Shown: in pieces, positions 53,337-62,944 of the stretch
Numbering within the stretch: position 1 is the stretch's first letter
Layout: every line of letters begins with the position of its first letter
Notes under the pieces: generated by a model
What the model was told of the DNA's origin: nothing
Database searches by the model: none
The model's input: only the letters and a program-made list of their open reading frames with translations
Position numbers and translations under genes: made by a program
DNA from: Schaalia sp. ZJ405
GTDB taxonomy: Bacteria; Actinomycetota; Actinomycetes; Actinomycetales; Actinomycetaceae
Assembly: GCF_011038885.2 (NCBI RefSeq)
Contig: NZ_CP064952.1
Span: 248,001-312,000 of the forward strand
Length of the DNA stretch: 64,000 nucleotides
Direction: 5' to 3'

Positions 53337-54623
53337 ATGCCAGCCGTGATCGTGCTTGGTGCCCAGTGGGGCGACGAAGGCAAAGGCAAGGCCACAGACC
53401 AGATCGGCCACCTGACCAACTACGTGGTGAAGTTCAATGGTGGAAACAACGCGGGACACACCGTTGTCATTGACGACGAGAAATACGCGCTTCACCTGCT
53501 CCCCGCCGGAATCCTCTCCCGGGGAGTCACGCCGATCATCGGAAACGGCGTCGTCGTTGACATCGAAGTTCTTTTCCAGGAAATCGAGGAAATGACGGCA
53601 CGCGGCGTCGACTGCTCGAAGCTGAAGATCTCATCGAACGCCCATATCATTCCCTCGTACAACCGCTTCATCGATCAGGCCAATGAGAAGGCCCGCGGAC
53701 ATAACCTCATTGGCACGACGGGGCGCGGCATCGGTCCGACCTACGCTGACAAGATGAACCGCATCGGTATCCGTATCCAGGACCTGTTCGCTCCGGAAAC
53801 CCTTGCGGAAAAAGTCGCGCTCGCCCTGGCGCCGAAGAACGAGATCTTCCAGGCCGTTGGCATGGACACCCTTGATGCCGCCGAAGTGACGCAGGAACTC
53901 CTGTCCTACGCTGAGCGCATCCGCCCGATGGTCTCCGACGTATCGCTTGAAGTCAACAATGCTCTTGATCGCGGCGAAACCGTGCTTTTCGAGGGCGGTC
54001 AGGCGACGATGCTCGACATCGATCACGGAACCTACCCGTTCGTTACCTCGTCGAACCCAACAGCTGGCGGTGCCCTCACCGGGTCCGGAGTTGGTCCCAC
54101 CCGTATCGACCGAGTTGTTGGCGTTGCCAAGGCCTATACGACACGCGTTGGTGAAGGACCGTTCCCCACCGAGTTGACCGACGAGGTGGGTGAAGAGTTG
54201 CGTACGAAAGGCGGAGAGTTCGGCGTCACGACAGGTCGTCCTCGTCGCACCGGCTGGTTTGACGCAGTCATCGTGCGCTACGCGACGCGGGTCAACGGAC
54301 TGACAGACATCTGCTTGACCAAACTTGACGTGCTCTCGGGCTACAAGTCAATCCCGCTGTGCGTTGCCTACGAGGTTGACGGAGTTCGTACGGAAGACAT
54401 GCCTCTCGATCAGGGAGCTTTTGAGCGTGCCATCCCGATTTACGAGGAAATGCCCGGATGGGATGACGACATCTCCCAGTGCCGGTCCTTTGACGAACTG
54501 CCTGAAAACGCTCAGGCCTACGTCACACGTCTTGAGGAGATCTCTCGTTGCCGCATCCAGTCGATCGGAGTTGGTCCCGGTCGTGAGGCAACAATCGTTC
54601 GCTACCCGCTGCTGGGGGAATGA
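53337..54623 (+). CDS. purA: Adenylosuccinate synthetase
   Basis: The 428-residue enzyme makes adenylosuccinate from IMP, GTP and aspartate, the first committed step to AMP. The phosphate loop [23 protein letters not shown], the [14 protein letters not shown] switch, [12 protein letters not shown] and the guanine-binding LTKLDVLSG are all present. ATG 53337 follows GGGGGAGA. Upstream lies TAGACT near 53282, a plausible -10 box. A copy of the repeat core (54238-54247) encodes the conserved RPR of TTGRPRRTG, so here the motif coincides with a normal protein sequence. Confidence 0.97.
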   Translation: MPAVIVLGAQWGDEGKGKATDQIGHLTNYVVKFNGGNNAGHTVVIDDEKYALHLLPAGILSRGVTPIIGNGVVVDIEVLFQEIEEMTARGVDCSKLKISSNAHIIPSYNRFIDQANEKARGHNLIGTTGRGIGPTYADKMNRIGIRIQDLFAPETLAEKVALALAPKNEIFQAVGMDTLDAAEVTQELLSYAERIRPMVSDVSLEVNNALDRGETVLFEGGQATMLDIDHGTYPFVTSSNPTAGGALTGSGVGPTRIDRVVGVAKAYTTRVGEGPFPTELTDEVGEELRTKGGEFGVTTGRPRRTGWFDAVIVRYATRVNGLTDICLTKLDVLSGYKSIPLCVAYEVDGVRTEDMPLDQGAFERAIPIYEEMPGWDDDISQCRSFDELPENAQAYVTRLEEISRCRIQSIGVGPGREATIVRYPLLGE

Positions 54624-54695
54624 TTCTCGCCGGTGAGCTGGTGAGCCAGTGAGCCGGTGAGTAGGAGCGCAAGAGAAGGACGAAAAGTCTGAAGA

Positions 54696-54774
54696 CGCCG
54701 AGCCGAAAGCGCCTGTCGGCGCGAAGGCCGCTCGTAGCGGCAGAGTTTGGAGCCCGGGGCTTAGCGGCTCGGCG
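54696..54774. ncRNA. Structured element downstream of purA (possible ncRNA or complex terminator)
   Basis: An outer 10-bp perfect stem, CGCCGAGCCG (54696-54705) with CGGCTCGGCG (54765-54774), encloses three hairpins: GCGCC/GGCGC (54709-54722), GCCGC/GCGGC (54727-54741) and a short AGCC/GGCT (54751-54761). This closed multi-branched layout is more elaborate than a terminator. No U-tract follows on either side. The strand is undetermined. Confidence 0.45.
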
Positions 54775-54865
54775 CAGGCATTAGCATATGCGAGAGGGAA
54801 ACACTTGCGCATTTTCAGCCAGGTGATTTCGCGCACCGATGTTCTCGCGCGCCGACTGTGCGACG

Positions 54866-56104
54866 ATGGATACCGTGACTACCGGTAATGATCCTCAGTA
54901 CTCCAGTCCCTTTCCCAAGAGACGTGACCTTGCCCAGCGCGCAGCGGCGTCAACGGACAGTGCGGACGTGCGTGAGCACGATGAGCGAATGACCAACAGT
55001 CAGCTGGGTGAATCCTCCACAGAGGCATCGCCCATTCGTGATCAATCGGCACAGGCGTCACAGAATGAGACCCGTGAGCCTGTGGACACCGCGGATACTT
55101 CCCCACGCTTCCCATTACGCCGGGACGTCGTGCACAGCGATGAGGACGATGACGAGTCACAGGGCGGCATCCTCGACACCTTCTTTCGCAAGCTTTCCGT
55201 TCCAGCGGGACTGAGAGTCTCGGCGATCACCGTTCTCATCCTCTCTGCTGGAGCTGTCGGAGTCTGGTTCCTGCCCGGCGCTCAATGGACGTTCATCCCC
55301 GTTATCGGCTTAGCCGGTGTCCTCCTCGCCGCCGGATGGCCACGGCTCACGGGAGTGCGTATTCGCTCCCTCACCCAGGGGGTCCTCGTGCTCTCGGCTC
55401 CCCTCATTCCTCTGACTGTCGCGTTAACTCAGGATCTTCGCGTCGCGGTTTCAGCGCTTGCTTTGGCGATCGTCGCACTTGTCATCACGTCCATTCTTGA
55501 AGCCCCAACACCCGTTGACCACCACATTTGTGACGCTCCGACGAACAACGAACCTCGGGGAGCATGGTACGTCGAAGACACGGGACAACAGGTAAGGCCG
55601 TCATGGAGGACAACCTCGACAATGGCTTCCCTCGCCTCGGGGATTACAGCGCTCCTGATCATCACGGGTGGATCGGCATGGGCCGCCCTCGATTCCTTGA
55701 ATGAATGGGCCGTCACAGTTCCGATTGCAGCGGTTGTTGTTGCCATCGTTGTGTGGGGCAATCAGATCGGCTCAACATTTCGCTCGCAGTCCGTGGCCGC
55801 AGTGGTCTCAGCGATTGTCGCGGGAATCGCTGCCGCCGTCATCGCGTGGGCGCTGGGACATGCAACGGCTCTTCAACCGCTTGTCCTTCCGGGGCTGGCT
55901 CGGACAATGGGCGAACTTGCGGCAATTGTTTTCCTGGGGGTTGCCACGGGTATTTCTATTGCCCTGGCGATCGTTGTTATTGATGGACTCCTGGGAGACC
56001 ACGATGTCCGTCAACCTCCCGTAGCAGCGGTTGCCCGGGGTGCCACGAAGTTCCTTGTCGCTGCGGTTCCGGTGTACGTCATGATCCGCGTTGGCGGACT
56101 CTGA
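54866..56104 (+). CDS. Polytopic membrane protein, unknown function
   Basis: The 412-residue protein starts with a polar, acidic N-terminus of about 110 residues (ending VVHSDEDDDESQGG). Some 8-10 hydrophobic segments follow, among them VSAITVLILSAGAVGVWFL, FIPVIGLAGVLLAAGW and VTVPIAAVVVAIVVWG, and a loop with PTPVDHHICDAP between the halves. No domain is recognised. ATG 54866 is chosen; ATG 54839 and GTG 54875 are alternatives. The gene is flanked by purA and the FABP operon on the same strand. Confidence 0.7.
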   Translation: MDTVTTGNDPQYSSPFPKRRDLAQRAAASTDSADVREHDERMTNSQLGESSTEASPIRDQSAQASQNETREPVDTADTSPRFPLRRDVVHSDEDDDESQGGILDTFFRKLSVPAGLRVSAITVLILSAGAVGVWFLPGAQWTFIPVIGLAGVLLAAGWPRLTGVRIRSLTQGVLVLSAPLIPLTVALTQDLRVAVSALALAIVALVITSILEAPTPVDHHICDAPTNNEPRGAWYVEDTGQQVRPSWRTTSTMASLASGITALLIITGGSAWAALDSLNEWAVTVPIAAVVVAIVVWGNQIGSTFRSQSVAAVVSAIVAGIAAAVIAWALGHATALQPLVLPGLARTMGELAAIVFLGVATGISIALAIVVIDGLLGDHDVRQPPVAAVARGATKFLVAAVPVYVMIRVGGL

Positions 56105-56160
56105 GACGGGACGCCCAGTCAAAGAAGCCGAATGACCCACGGGGTCGTAGGCTTATCACC

Positions 56161-56814
56161 ATGATGGTGATACCAACGGACCTTCCCTCCTCACTTGCTC
56201 CGCTTGCCTGGATGCTGGGAACCTGGGAGGGATGGGGGATGCTCGCAACCGACGGCGAGGACCCCGATACGGCGCTTATTCAACGAATTCGATGCGACAT
56301 TGTGGCCTCCCAGATGCGGATGACAACGACGCTGTGGCATGCGATTCCCTCGGGACAAACGCCCATTGAGCCGACGTGGGAAGCCGCTGAAGGGCTGCGT
56401 CACATGACACGGGGTGACCTGTTCCGTGAGGAAACGATGTACGTCACGGTGTTACCCGGATCGGGAACGCTTCCGCCTCCGGGACAGTACGAACCGCGTG
56501 AGTTCACAACAACGGCCTCGGACACGCGAGGTTTCGGCGCGCTGTGGGCAGGTGTGGGCGTGGGTCCTCGGGTGCAGATGACCTCCGACGCCCTTGCCCG
56601 ATCTCCTCAGGCCGAGGACGTCACCCACCTGGGCCGCATGTACGGGCTGGTCGCTGGGGAACTCATGTGGACCCAGGAGAAAACCGTCGGTCAAGGAGAT
56701 GCCGCGGTTGAGCTCTCCGGTCGCCTGATGCGCACCGAGCAGGCAACAACGGCCTCGGGTCAAAGTATTGAAGGTATTGCCGCCGAAGGTGAACAGGACG
56801 GGTTCCTTGTCTGA
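56161..56814 (+). CDS. FABP/nitrobindin-family heme-binding-like protein
   Basis: The 217-residue beta-barrel protein has the nitrobindin entry motif LAWMLGTWEGWG (family GxWxGxG) near residue 15, a central FREETMYV, and a C-terminal LSGRLMRTEQ. Nitrobindins bind ferric heme through a C-terminal His and are thought to react with NO or peroxynitrite. A clear proximal histidine is not obvious here, so heme binding is uncertain. ATG 56161 is 7 nt after TAGGCT (56148-56153), so probably leaderless. First gene of a FABP-ygfZ-dtd operon. Confidence 0.8.
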   Translation: MMVIPTDLPSSLAPLAWMLGTWEGWGMLATDGEDPDTALIQRIRCDIVASQMRMTTTLWHAIPSGQTPIEPTWEAAEGLRHMTRGDLFREETMYVTVLPGSGTLPPPGQYEPREFTTTASDTRGFGALWAGVGVGPRVQMTSDALARSPQAEDVTHLGRMYGLVAGELMWTQEKTVGQGDAAVELSGRLMRTEQATTASGQSIEGIAAEGEQDGFLV

Positions 56815-57985
56815 AAACCGTGAATCCCCGGTATTTGAGGGACCCGCACTGGCCCAACCTGCCGCGCATTTTGGCGACCCAATTGGCGAGCAGTGGGCGT
56901 TGGAGGCAGGACGCGCCCTCGTTGACCGCTGTGATCTTCGCGTGATCGCCGTATCAGGGCCAGACCGTCAGACGTGGTTGACGTCAATCACGAGCCAGGT
57001 CATCACCGGCATGGGACCATCTGATTCCCGTGAGCTTTTAATCCTCAGCCCCGAAGGTCGGATCGAACATGCAGCCGCGGTCCTTGATGATGGCTCCACC
57101 ACGCTACTGATCACCGAGGGTGCACGCGCCGACGGACTCATCGATTTCCTTGAGTCGATGCGTTTTGCCTTGAGAGTTGACGTGGAGTTGCGATCCGACC
57201 TCACGGTGTACGGGTCCGTTCGTCCTCGCCCCTCTTCCGGTACAAAAGATTCCCTCATTGACGAGGACGAACCCGGCTCACCTGTGTGCGCAGAAATCGC
57301 CGTGTGGGACGATCCGTGGCCGGGACCAACGGATGGAGGAGCGGAATACTTCCGTGGGACACATCCGGGACTGGCCACGCCGATGCGTCTGCACCTGGTC
57401 GATGCTTCCCGCAGGAAGGAATTCGAGGAAGACTGGCTGTCTCGGGCGCCGAAACGTCTGCGAGCGGGCATGCTCGCGTGGGAAGCAATGCGCATCGCCG
57501 CCTGGCGTCCACGCGTCGGCATCGACACGGATGAGCGGACAATCCCGCACGAGGTTGACTGGCTGCGAACCGCAGTCCACACCGACAAAGGATGCTATCG
57601 GGGACAGGAAACGGTTGCCCGCGTCATTAACCTGGGGCGTCCACCGCGCAGGTTCGTGTACCTCCAACTCGATGGAATGCGCTCGGATCTTCCTGAACCC
57701 GGTACGCAGATCACGCTGGGGGATCGGGTTGTTGGGAGGGTCACCTCGGTGGCCCGGCACGCCGATCAGGGACCGATTGCGTTGGCGCTTGTTGCGCGCA
57801 ATCTGCCCGCCGACACGGTTTTCGTTATCGACGGTGTGGCGGCAGCTCAGGAGCTGATCGTTCCTATCGACGGGAAGTCGTCGATTTCACCGCAGAGGCG
57901 CCCGGGATTGGGCCTGTCCAACCCCGATCTGCGTCGCGTGGACACTCATGTTCGCGCCGGTAGTGGAAGTCTGGGGGCCCGCTGA
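56789..57985 (+). CDS. ygfZ: YgfZ/GcvT-like folate-binding Fe-S cluster protein
   Basis: The roughly 398-residue protein shows the YgfZ signature K-G-C-Y-x-G-Q-E ([15 protein letters not shown]) and the GcvT-like fold. YgfZ binds folate and helps assemble or repair Fe-S clusters in some enzymes. The start is uncertain: GTG 56789 or TTG 56807 overlap the end of the upstream gene. The stop overlaps the dtd ATG by one base. An exact 16-mer of the dispersed repeat in reverse (57255-57270) encodes LIDEDE in a poorly conserved loop. Confidence 0.88.
   Translation: MNRTGSLSENRESPVFEGPALAQPAAHFGDPIGEQWALEAGRALVDRCDLRVIAVSGPDRQTWLTSITSQVITGMGPSDSRELLILSPEGRIEHAAAVLDDGSTTLLITEGARADGLIDFLESMRFALRVDVELRSDLTVYGSVRPRPSSGTKDSLIDEDEPGSPVCAEIAVWDDPWPGPTDGGAEYFRGTHPGLATPMRLHLVDASRRKEFEEDWLSRAPKRLRAGMLAWEAMRIAAWRPRVGIDTDERTIPHEVDWLRTAVHTDKGCYRGQETVARVINLGRPPRRFVYLQLDGMRSDLPEPGTQITLGDRVVGRVTSVARHADQGPIALALVARNLPADTVFVIDGVAAAQELIVPIDGKSSISPQRRPGLGLSNPDLRRVDTHVRAGSGSLGAR
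57255..57270 (-). repeat. Dispersed repeat, exact 16-mer (reverse) inside ygfZ
   Basis: TCATTGACGAGGACGA, the reverse complement of the 16-mer, in a variable loop of the protein. Confidence 0.65.
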
Positions 57986-58410
57986 TGCGCGCGGTGATTC
58001 AGCGCGTGACCCGCGCATCTGTCACGGTCGACTCAGAGGTTGTCGGACGGATCGACCGTCCGGGCCTCATGGTGCTGCTCGGTGTGGCTCGCGGTGACGG
58101 CGCTGAGCAGGTCGAAACCGTTGCGAGAAAAATCGCGGAACTGCGGCTTTTAGATGGAGAAGTCAGCGTTCTTGACGCGCACGCCCCCGTCTTGGTGGTC
58201 TCCCAGTTCACTCTGTACGGGGACACGCGAAAGGGACGCAGGCCCTCGTGGTCTCATGCTGCCCCGGGAGACGAAGCCCAGCCGCTCGTTGCCGCGGTGG
58301 TGGAGAATCTACGCGCTCGCGGCCTTGACGTTGCCACCGGCACCTTCGGCGCGATGATGCAGGTGGAATTGGTCAACGATGGGCCTTTCACGGTGCTTGT
58401 TGAGGCCTAG
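57985..58410 (+). CDS. dtd: D-aminoacyl-tRNA deacylase
   Basis: The 141-residue proofreading enzyme hydrolyses D-aminoacyl-tRNAs. [16 protein letters not shown] opens the protein, [16 protein letters not shown] carries the catalytic motif and [10 protein letters not shown] carries the Gly-cisPro-like loop (NDGPFT). It starts at the last base of the upstream stop (TGATG) and is translated together with ygfZ. Full length for the family. Confidence 0.95.
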   Translation: MRAVIQRVTRASVTVDSEVVGRIDRPGLMVLLGVARGDGAEQVETVARKIAELRLLDGEVSVLDAHAPVLVVSQFTLYGDTRKGRRPSWSHAAPGDEAQPLVAAVVENLRARGLDVATGTFGAMMQVELVNDGPFTVLVEA

Positions 58411-58412
58411 CC

Positions 58413-58423
58413 TCGTCCTCGTC
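58413..58423 (+). repeat. Dispersed repeat, CCC subclass, after dtd
   Basis: TCGTCCTCGTC followed by CCCTGA, three bases after the dtd stop codon and within the intergenic space before clpC. Confidence 0.55.
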
Positions 58424-58566
58424 CCCTGAATCCCTCACGCCCTGGGCGAACTAACGGGCACAACCCCGATGCCTGGCCGTAGTGTTAGGGCCAGTGACAG
58501 AGTTCAGCAGTGTCGGCGCGGCGTCCCAGTGGCGCGGCCAGCAGGCCGGCATCGAGGGGAGAAGAC

Positions 58567-61035
58567 ATGTTTGAACGCTTTACCGACCGTGCCCGACGCG
58601 TGGTCGTTCTGGCGCAGGATGAGGCGCGCGGACTCAAACACAACTACATCGGAACAGAGCACCTGCTTCTCGGGTTGATTACCGAGGGCGAGGGCGTGGC
58701 CGCAAAGGCCCTTGAAACTATGGGAATCAAGGGTAACGAGGTGCGAGCCAGCGTCGTCGACATCATTGGCGAGGGCGAGAAGCCCGTTGAAGGTCACATT
58801 CCGTTTACACCGCGCGCAAAGCGCGTTTTCGAGCTGTCGCTTCGCGAAGCCCTCCAGCTGGGACACAACTACATTGGGACGGAACACCTCCTGCTCGGTC
58901 TGCTCAAAGAGGGCGAGGGCGTGGCAGCCCAGGTCCTGACGAAGCAGGGAGCTGACCTTGCGCAGGTGCGTCAGACCGTCATTCAAATGCTCTCGGGTTA
59001 CCAGCGCGGAGATGATGAACGCCGTGAATCCGTGGGCGCCGGTGTGGGTGGTCCGGGTGGAGCTGAGCGCTCGAACTCGGCAATTCTTGAGCAATTTGGA
59101 CGCAATCTCACTCAGGCGGCTCGGGACAACAAACTTGATCCCGTGATCGGCCGTCGCACCGAGATGGAACGCGTCATGCAGGTCTTGTCACGTCGAACGA
59201 AGAACAACCCGGTCCTCATCGGTGAGCCCGGCGTGGGAAAGACCGCTGTCGTTGAGGGACTTGCGCAGGCCATTGTTCACGGTGACGTGCCTGAGACAAT
59301 TAAGGACAAGCAGATCTACAGCCTCGATATGGGGTCGCTTATTGCTGGTTCACGCTACCGCGGTGACTTTGAGGAACGCCTGAAGAAGGTTCTTAAGGAA
59401 ATTCGTACGCGCGGTGACATCATTCTTTTCATCGACGAGATTCACACGCTCGTTGGTGCCGGTGCCGCTGAAGGTTCAATTGATGCGGCGCAGATGCTCA
59501 AGCCGATGCTTGCCCGCGGTGAACTTCAGACAATCGGTGCAACAACCAATGATGAGTACCGCAAGTACATTGAGAAGGATGCGGCACTTGAGCGTCGTTT
59601 TCAGCCGGTGAAGGTTGACGAACCGTCCGTTGAGGAAACCGTTGAGATTCTCAAGGGGCTGCGTGATCGCTATGAAGCCCACCATCGCGTGATCATTACG
59701 GATGATGCGATCAAGGCTGCTGCTGAGTTGGCGGATCGTTACATTTCGGATCGTTTCCTCCCGGATAAGGCGATTGACCTCATGGACGAGGCGGGTGCGC
59801 GCCTGCGTATTCGCCGGATGACGGCCCCGCCTGAGCTGCGTGAACTCGACGAAAAGATCGCCGAGGTCAAGCGCAACAAGGAATCCGCGATTGACGATCA
59901 GGACTTTGAGAAGGCTGCGGCGCTGCGCGATGAGGAAGCGAAGCTGTTCGCCGAACGCAAAGCGAAGGAAGATGCGTGGAAGGGCGGCGAGAGCGACGAG
60001 ATCGCCGAGGTGTCCGAGGATGAGATCGCCGAGGTCCTCGCAATGTCCACGGGTATTCCGGTCTTTAAGCTCACCCAGACGGAAACAACGAAGCTGCTGA
60101 AGATGGAGGACGAGCTGCATCGGCGCATCATCGGTCAGGACGCGGCTGTGAAGGCTCTGTCGCAGTCGATTCGCCGTACCCGTTCGGGCTTGAAGGATCC
60201 GAACCGTCCCGGTGGTTCGTTCATCTTCGCTGGCCCCACGGGTGTTGGGAAGACGGAGTTGGCGAAGGCTCTCGCTGAGTTCCTCTTCGGTGACGAGGAT
60301 GCGCTGATCCAGCTGGACATGTCGGAATTCTCCGAGAAGCACACGGCGTCGCGTCTCTTCGGTGCCCCTCCCGGGTACGTTGGCTACGACGAGGGTGGGC
60401 AGCTCACCGAGAAGGTGCGTCGCAAGCCGTTCTCCGTCGTTCTTTTTGACGAGGTCGAGAAGGCTCACCCCGACATCTTCAACTCGTTGCTCCAGATCCT
60501 TGAAGAGGGACGCTTGACGGACGCTCAGGGACGCAAGGTTGATTTCAAGAACACCGTCATCATCATGACAACGAACCTGGGGACGCGGGACATCAACAAG
60601 GGGGTTCTCACGGGATTCCAGTCGGCCGACAACCTAACCCACGATTACACGCGCATGAAGGCGAAGGTCAACGAGGAACTCAAGCAGCACTTCCGCCCCG
60701 AGTTCCTCAACCGCGTGGATGACACGATCGTCTTCCCGCCGCTGGAGAAGGAACAGATCAAGCAGATTGTTGACTTGATGATCGCGAAGCTGGCCAAGCG
60801 CATGGAAGCACAGGACATGCACCTACAGCTGTCCGACGAGGCCCGTGACTTGCTGGCGGACCTTGGTTTCGATCCGGTGTTGGGTGCTCGACCGCTGCGC
60901 CGTGCGATCCAACGGGAGATCGAAGACGCGCTGTCTGAACGCATCCTCTTTGGTGAGATTCACGCCGGTCAGGTTGTCACTGTGGGTGTCGAAGGTGAGG
61001 GCGTGGATCGCCGCTTCACTTTCAACGGTGCCTGA
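58567..61035 (+). CDS. clpC: ATP-dependent Clp protease ATP-binding subunit ClpC
   Basis: The 822-residue AAA+ unfoldase feeds substrates to ClpP. Two Clp N repeats share [20 protein letters not shown] and [20 protein letters not shown]. First AAA domain: [27 protein letters not shown]-like coiled-coil middle region follows. Second AAA domain: [56 protein letters not shown] 58567 has a GGGGAGAAG site; an upstream in-frame extension is not conserved. A ClgR or HspR site was not recognised. Confidence 0.97.
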   Translation: MFERFTDRARRVVVLAQDEARGLKHNYIGTEHLLLGLITEGEGVAAKALETMGIKGNEVRASVVDIIGEGEKPVEGHIPFTPRAKRVFELSLREALQLGHNYIGTEHLLLGLLKEGEGVAAQVLTKQGADLAQVRQTVIQMLSGYQRGDDERRESVGAGVGGPGGAERSNSAILEQFGRNLTQAARDNKLDPVIGRRTEMERVMQVLSRRTKNNPVLIGEPGVGKTAVVEGLAQAIVHGDVPETIKDKQIYSLDMGSLIAGSRYRGDFEERLKKVLKEIRTRGDIILFIDEIHTLVGAGAAEGSIDAAQMLKPMLARGELQTIGATTNDEYRKYIEKDAALERRFQPVKVDEPSVEETVEILKGLRDRYEAHHRVIITDDAIKAAAELADRYISDRFLPDKAIDLMDEAGARLRIRRMTAPPELRELDEKIAEVKRNKESAIDDQDFEKAAALRDEEAKLFAERKAKEDAWKGGESDEIAEVSEDEIAEVLAMSTGIPVFKLTQTETTKLLKMEDELHRRIIGQDAAVKALSQSIRRTRSGLKDPNRPGGSFIFAGPTGVGKTELAKALAEFLFGDEDALIQLDMSEFSEKHTASRLFGAPPGYVGYDEGGQLTEKVRRKPFSVVLFDEVEKAHPDIFNSLLQILEEGRLTDAQGRKVDFKNTVIIMTTNLGTRDINKGVLTGFQSADNLTHDYTRMKAKVNEELKQHFRPEFLNRVDDTIVFPPLEKEQIKQIVDLMIAKLAKRMEAQDMHLQLSDEARDLLADLGFDPVLGARPLRRAIQREIEDALSERILFGEIHAGQVVTVGVEGEGVDRRFTFNGA

Positions 61036-61511
61036 TAGGTGTAAGGCCCGACGTCGCTCGGCTGCGGACTGTTCGGATCGCGGCGAAAACTCCCCCCTTT
61101 CCGACCAAAACGTCACAGTGAATCTATTCGTTGTGACGTTTTTGGTCGGAAAAGGCTATTTTGGGGCAATTCTGAGCACTTTGCGTAGCAGTGAATTCTT
61201 TCAGTGTGACGTTTTTGTCTCGCAATCGTCATCGTGTCGCCCCCTCTGCCCAGAGGCGTCGAGGAATCAGCGAGGGTGTCTTCACCTGCGAGTGGACATC
61301 TGCGACTAAGCTGCGGCCAGGTCGGTACAGTCTGTTGCCCCAGTCGCAGGTCACCCGTCTTTTCGTTGTCATTGCTGGTGTTTGCTCGGGTGCCTTCAGC
61401 CGGTGAACGAGGAAAAATCAACTATCTCAAGATCTGAACATACCGCGAAAAGTTCGCTGGAACCATCTTATTTTATGGTGTGAATCACATGTTTCGTGTG
61501 GAGGAGTGACC
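61036..61511. other. Intergenic region after clpC
   Basis: Holds the long inverted repeat at 61098-61152, a third copy of GTGACGTTTTTG at 61204-61215, and AT-rich sequence ahead of the transporter. No gene is seen. Confidence 0.5.
61098..61152 (+). terminator. Long inverted repeat / terminator after clpC
   Basis: TTTCCGACCAAAACGTCACA (61098-61117) pairs with TGTGACGTTTTTGGTCGGAAA (61132-61152), a 20-bp stem with one bulged T. The stem contains U-rich and A-rich arms and lies 62 bases after clpC. Confidence 0.7.
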
Positions 61512-62927
61512 ATGACTAAGCGTCCCAGTGGTTCAGACAATACGCAGTCAGTAGCGGATCTTGCACATAAGCCACAGATGTCGATGTTGCAGATTCTTCT
61601 TCTCAACTTCGGCTTCTTTGGTATTCAGTATTCCTTCGGTATGCAGCAGAATGCGATCTCACCGATTTATCAGATCCTCGGTGCAGACCCTGCGGACCTA
61701 CCGATTCTCAACCTTGCAGGACCCGTCACAGGACTACTTATTCAACCCCTCATTGGGGCACTATCCGACCGAACGTGGTCGGATCGTTGGGGCAGACGCA
61801 AACCCTTCTTCCTGATCGGTGCCATCGGATGTTCGATCTGCCTGTTCCTATTCCCCTTCGTCACCGCGGTGTGGATGGCAGTGCTGCTGCTCTGGCTCCT
61901 TGATGCGTCAAATAACACCGCTATGGAACCCTATCGAGCTTTCATCGCAGATCGCCTGCCGAACAATCAGCTCGCCAAGGGCTTCCTCACACAGTCCCTC
62001 TTCACGGGGGCTGGCTCTGCTCTCGCAGCCCTGTCGTTGGCCGGATTGGAAGTTGTTCTCTCCGGAGCAACGGCTGTGGGTATTCCCTACTGGGTATTCG
62101 GAGCCTTCATGATCGGCGCAGTCTGCTCGATCGGCTCCGTCCTCGTCAGTGTTCTGTCTACCAAAGAACTCCCACCCACTCCCGAGCAGCGCGCGGAACT
62201 TGAACGGAAGAAGAAAGAGGAAGGCTCCTTCGGATTCGTTCGCGACGTCTGGGTTGCCATCATCGAGATGCCGCGCGGCCTGAAGAAACTCTCGGTGGTG
62301 TATCTCTTCCAGTGGTACGGAATGCAGATTTTCTGGCAATACCTGGGATTGGCAATGGCCGTCACGCTCTGGTCTGTCGACCTTGCCGACAAGAACTATG
62401 CCAAGTCTGAGGCCTTCGCTCAGGCAACGGCATTCTCGGCCTCGCTCATGGCGGTCTACTACATCTCGTGCACGATCGCTGCGCTCTTCCTTGCTGCACT
62501 GGCAAACAAGGTGGGGCCGCGCAATGTCCACATGGTCTGCCTGATCCTCGCAGGTGTCTGCTTCTACGCGCTGACGCACATCGACGCAACGGGCAAGCAC
62601 TGGATTCTCTATATCCCGATGGTGGGTATTGGCATCGCCTGGGCCTCGATCATGGGTGTTCCCTACATCATGATTTCGCGGATGATTCGACGCGACCGCC
62701 AAGGCGTGTACATGGGCGTCGTCAACATGATGATCGTCATCCCCCAGCTCATCCAGACGCTGACCTTCGGTTGGATCTTTGAGAACCTGCTTGGCGGATC
62801 GCCAACGAACGCCCTGGTCTTCGCCGGTGTCTGCCTGGCAATCGCCGGCGTCCTCATTCAGTGGATCAACACGCGCAAAGACGCTGATCCACTTGTTCAG
62901 GCGGAGCTTGCCGCAGCAGAAAAGTAA
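61512..62927 (+). CDS. MFS sugar transporter, SLC45-like
   Basis: The 471-residue membrane protein has about 12 spans. The N-terminal [22 protein letters not shown], the [28 protein letters not shown] loop (read in pieces) and [20 protein letters not shown] are characteristic of sucrose/maltose proton symporters of the SLC45/GPH-like group. ATG 61512 follows GGAGGAG. The gene is 17 bases from an amylosucrase gene, which suggests that the pair imports and uses sucrose. Confidence 0.87.
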   Translation: MTKRPSGSDNTQSVADLAHKPQMSMLQILLLNFGFFGIQYSFGMQQNAISPIYQILGADPADLPILNLAGPVTGLLIQPLIGALSDRTWSDRWGRRKPFFLIGAIGCSICLFLFPFVTAVWMAVLLLWLLDASNNTAMEPYRAFIADRLPNNQLAKGFLTQSLFTGAGSALAALSLAGLEVVLSGATAVGIPYWVFGAFMIGAVCSIGSVLVSVLSTKELPPTPEQRAELERKKKEEGSFGFVRDVWVAIIEMPRGLKKLSVVYLFQWYGMQIFWQYLGLAMAVTLWSVDLADKNYAKSEAFAQATAFSASLMAVYYISCTIAALFLAALANKVGPRNVHMVCLILAGVCFYALTHIDATGKHWILYIPMVGIGIAWASIMGVPYIMISRMIRRDRQGVYMGVVNMMIVIPQLIQTLTFGWIFENLLGGSPTNALVFAGVCLAIAGVLIQWINTRKDADPLVQAELAAAEK

Positions 62928-62944
62928 GGCTCGGGGGAGGAATC

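Noticed and set aside
54624..54865. Known riboswitch or tmRNA in the structured region after purA
   Set aside because: The branched fold does not match purine, SAM, TPP or ydaO riboswitch landmarks that I know, nor tmRNA ends, so it is reported only as an unassigned structure.
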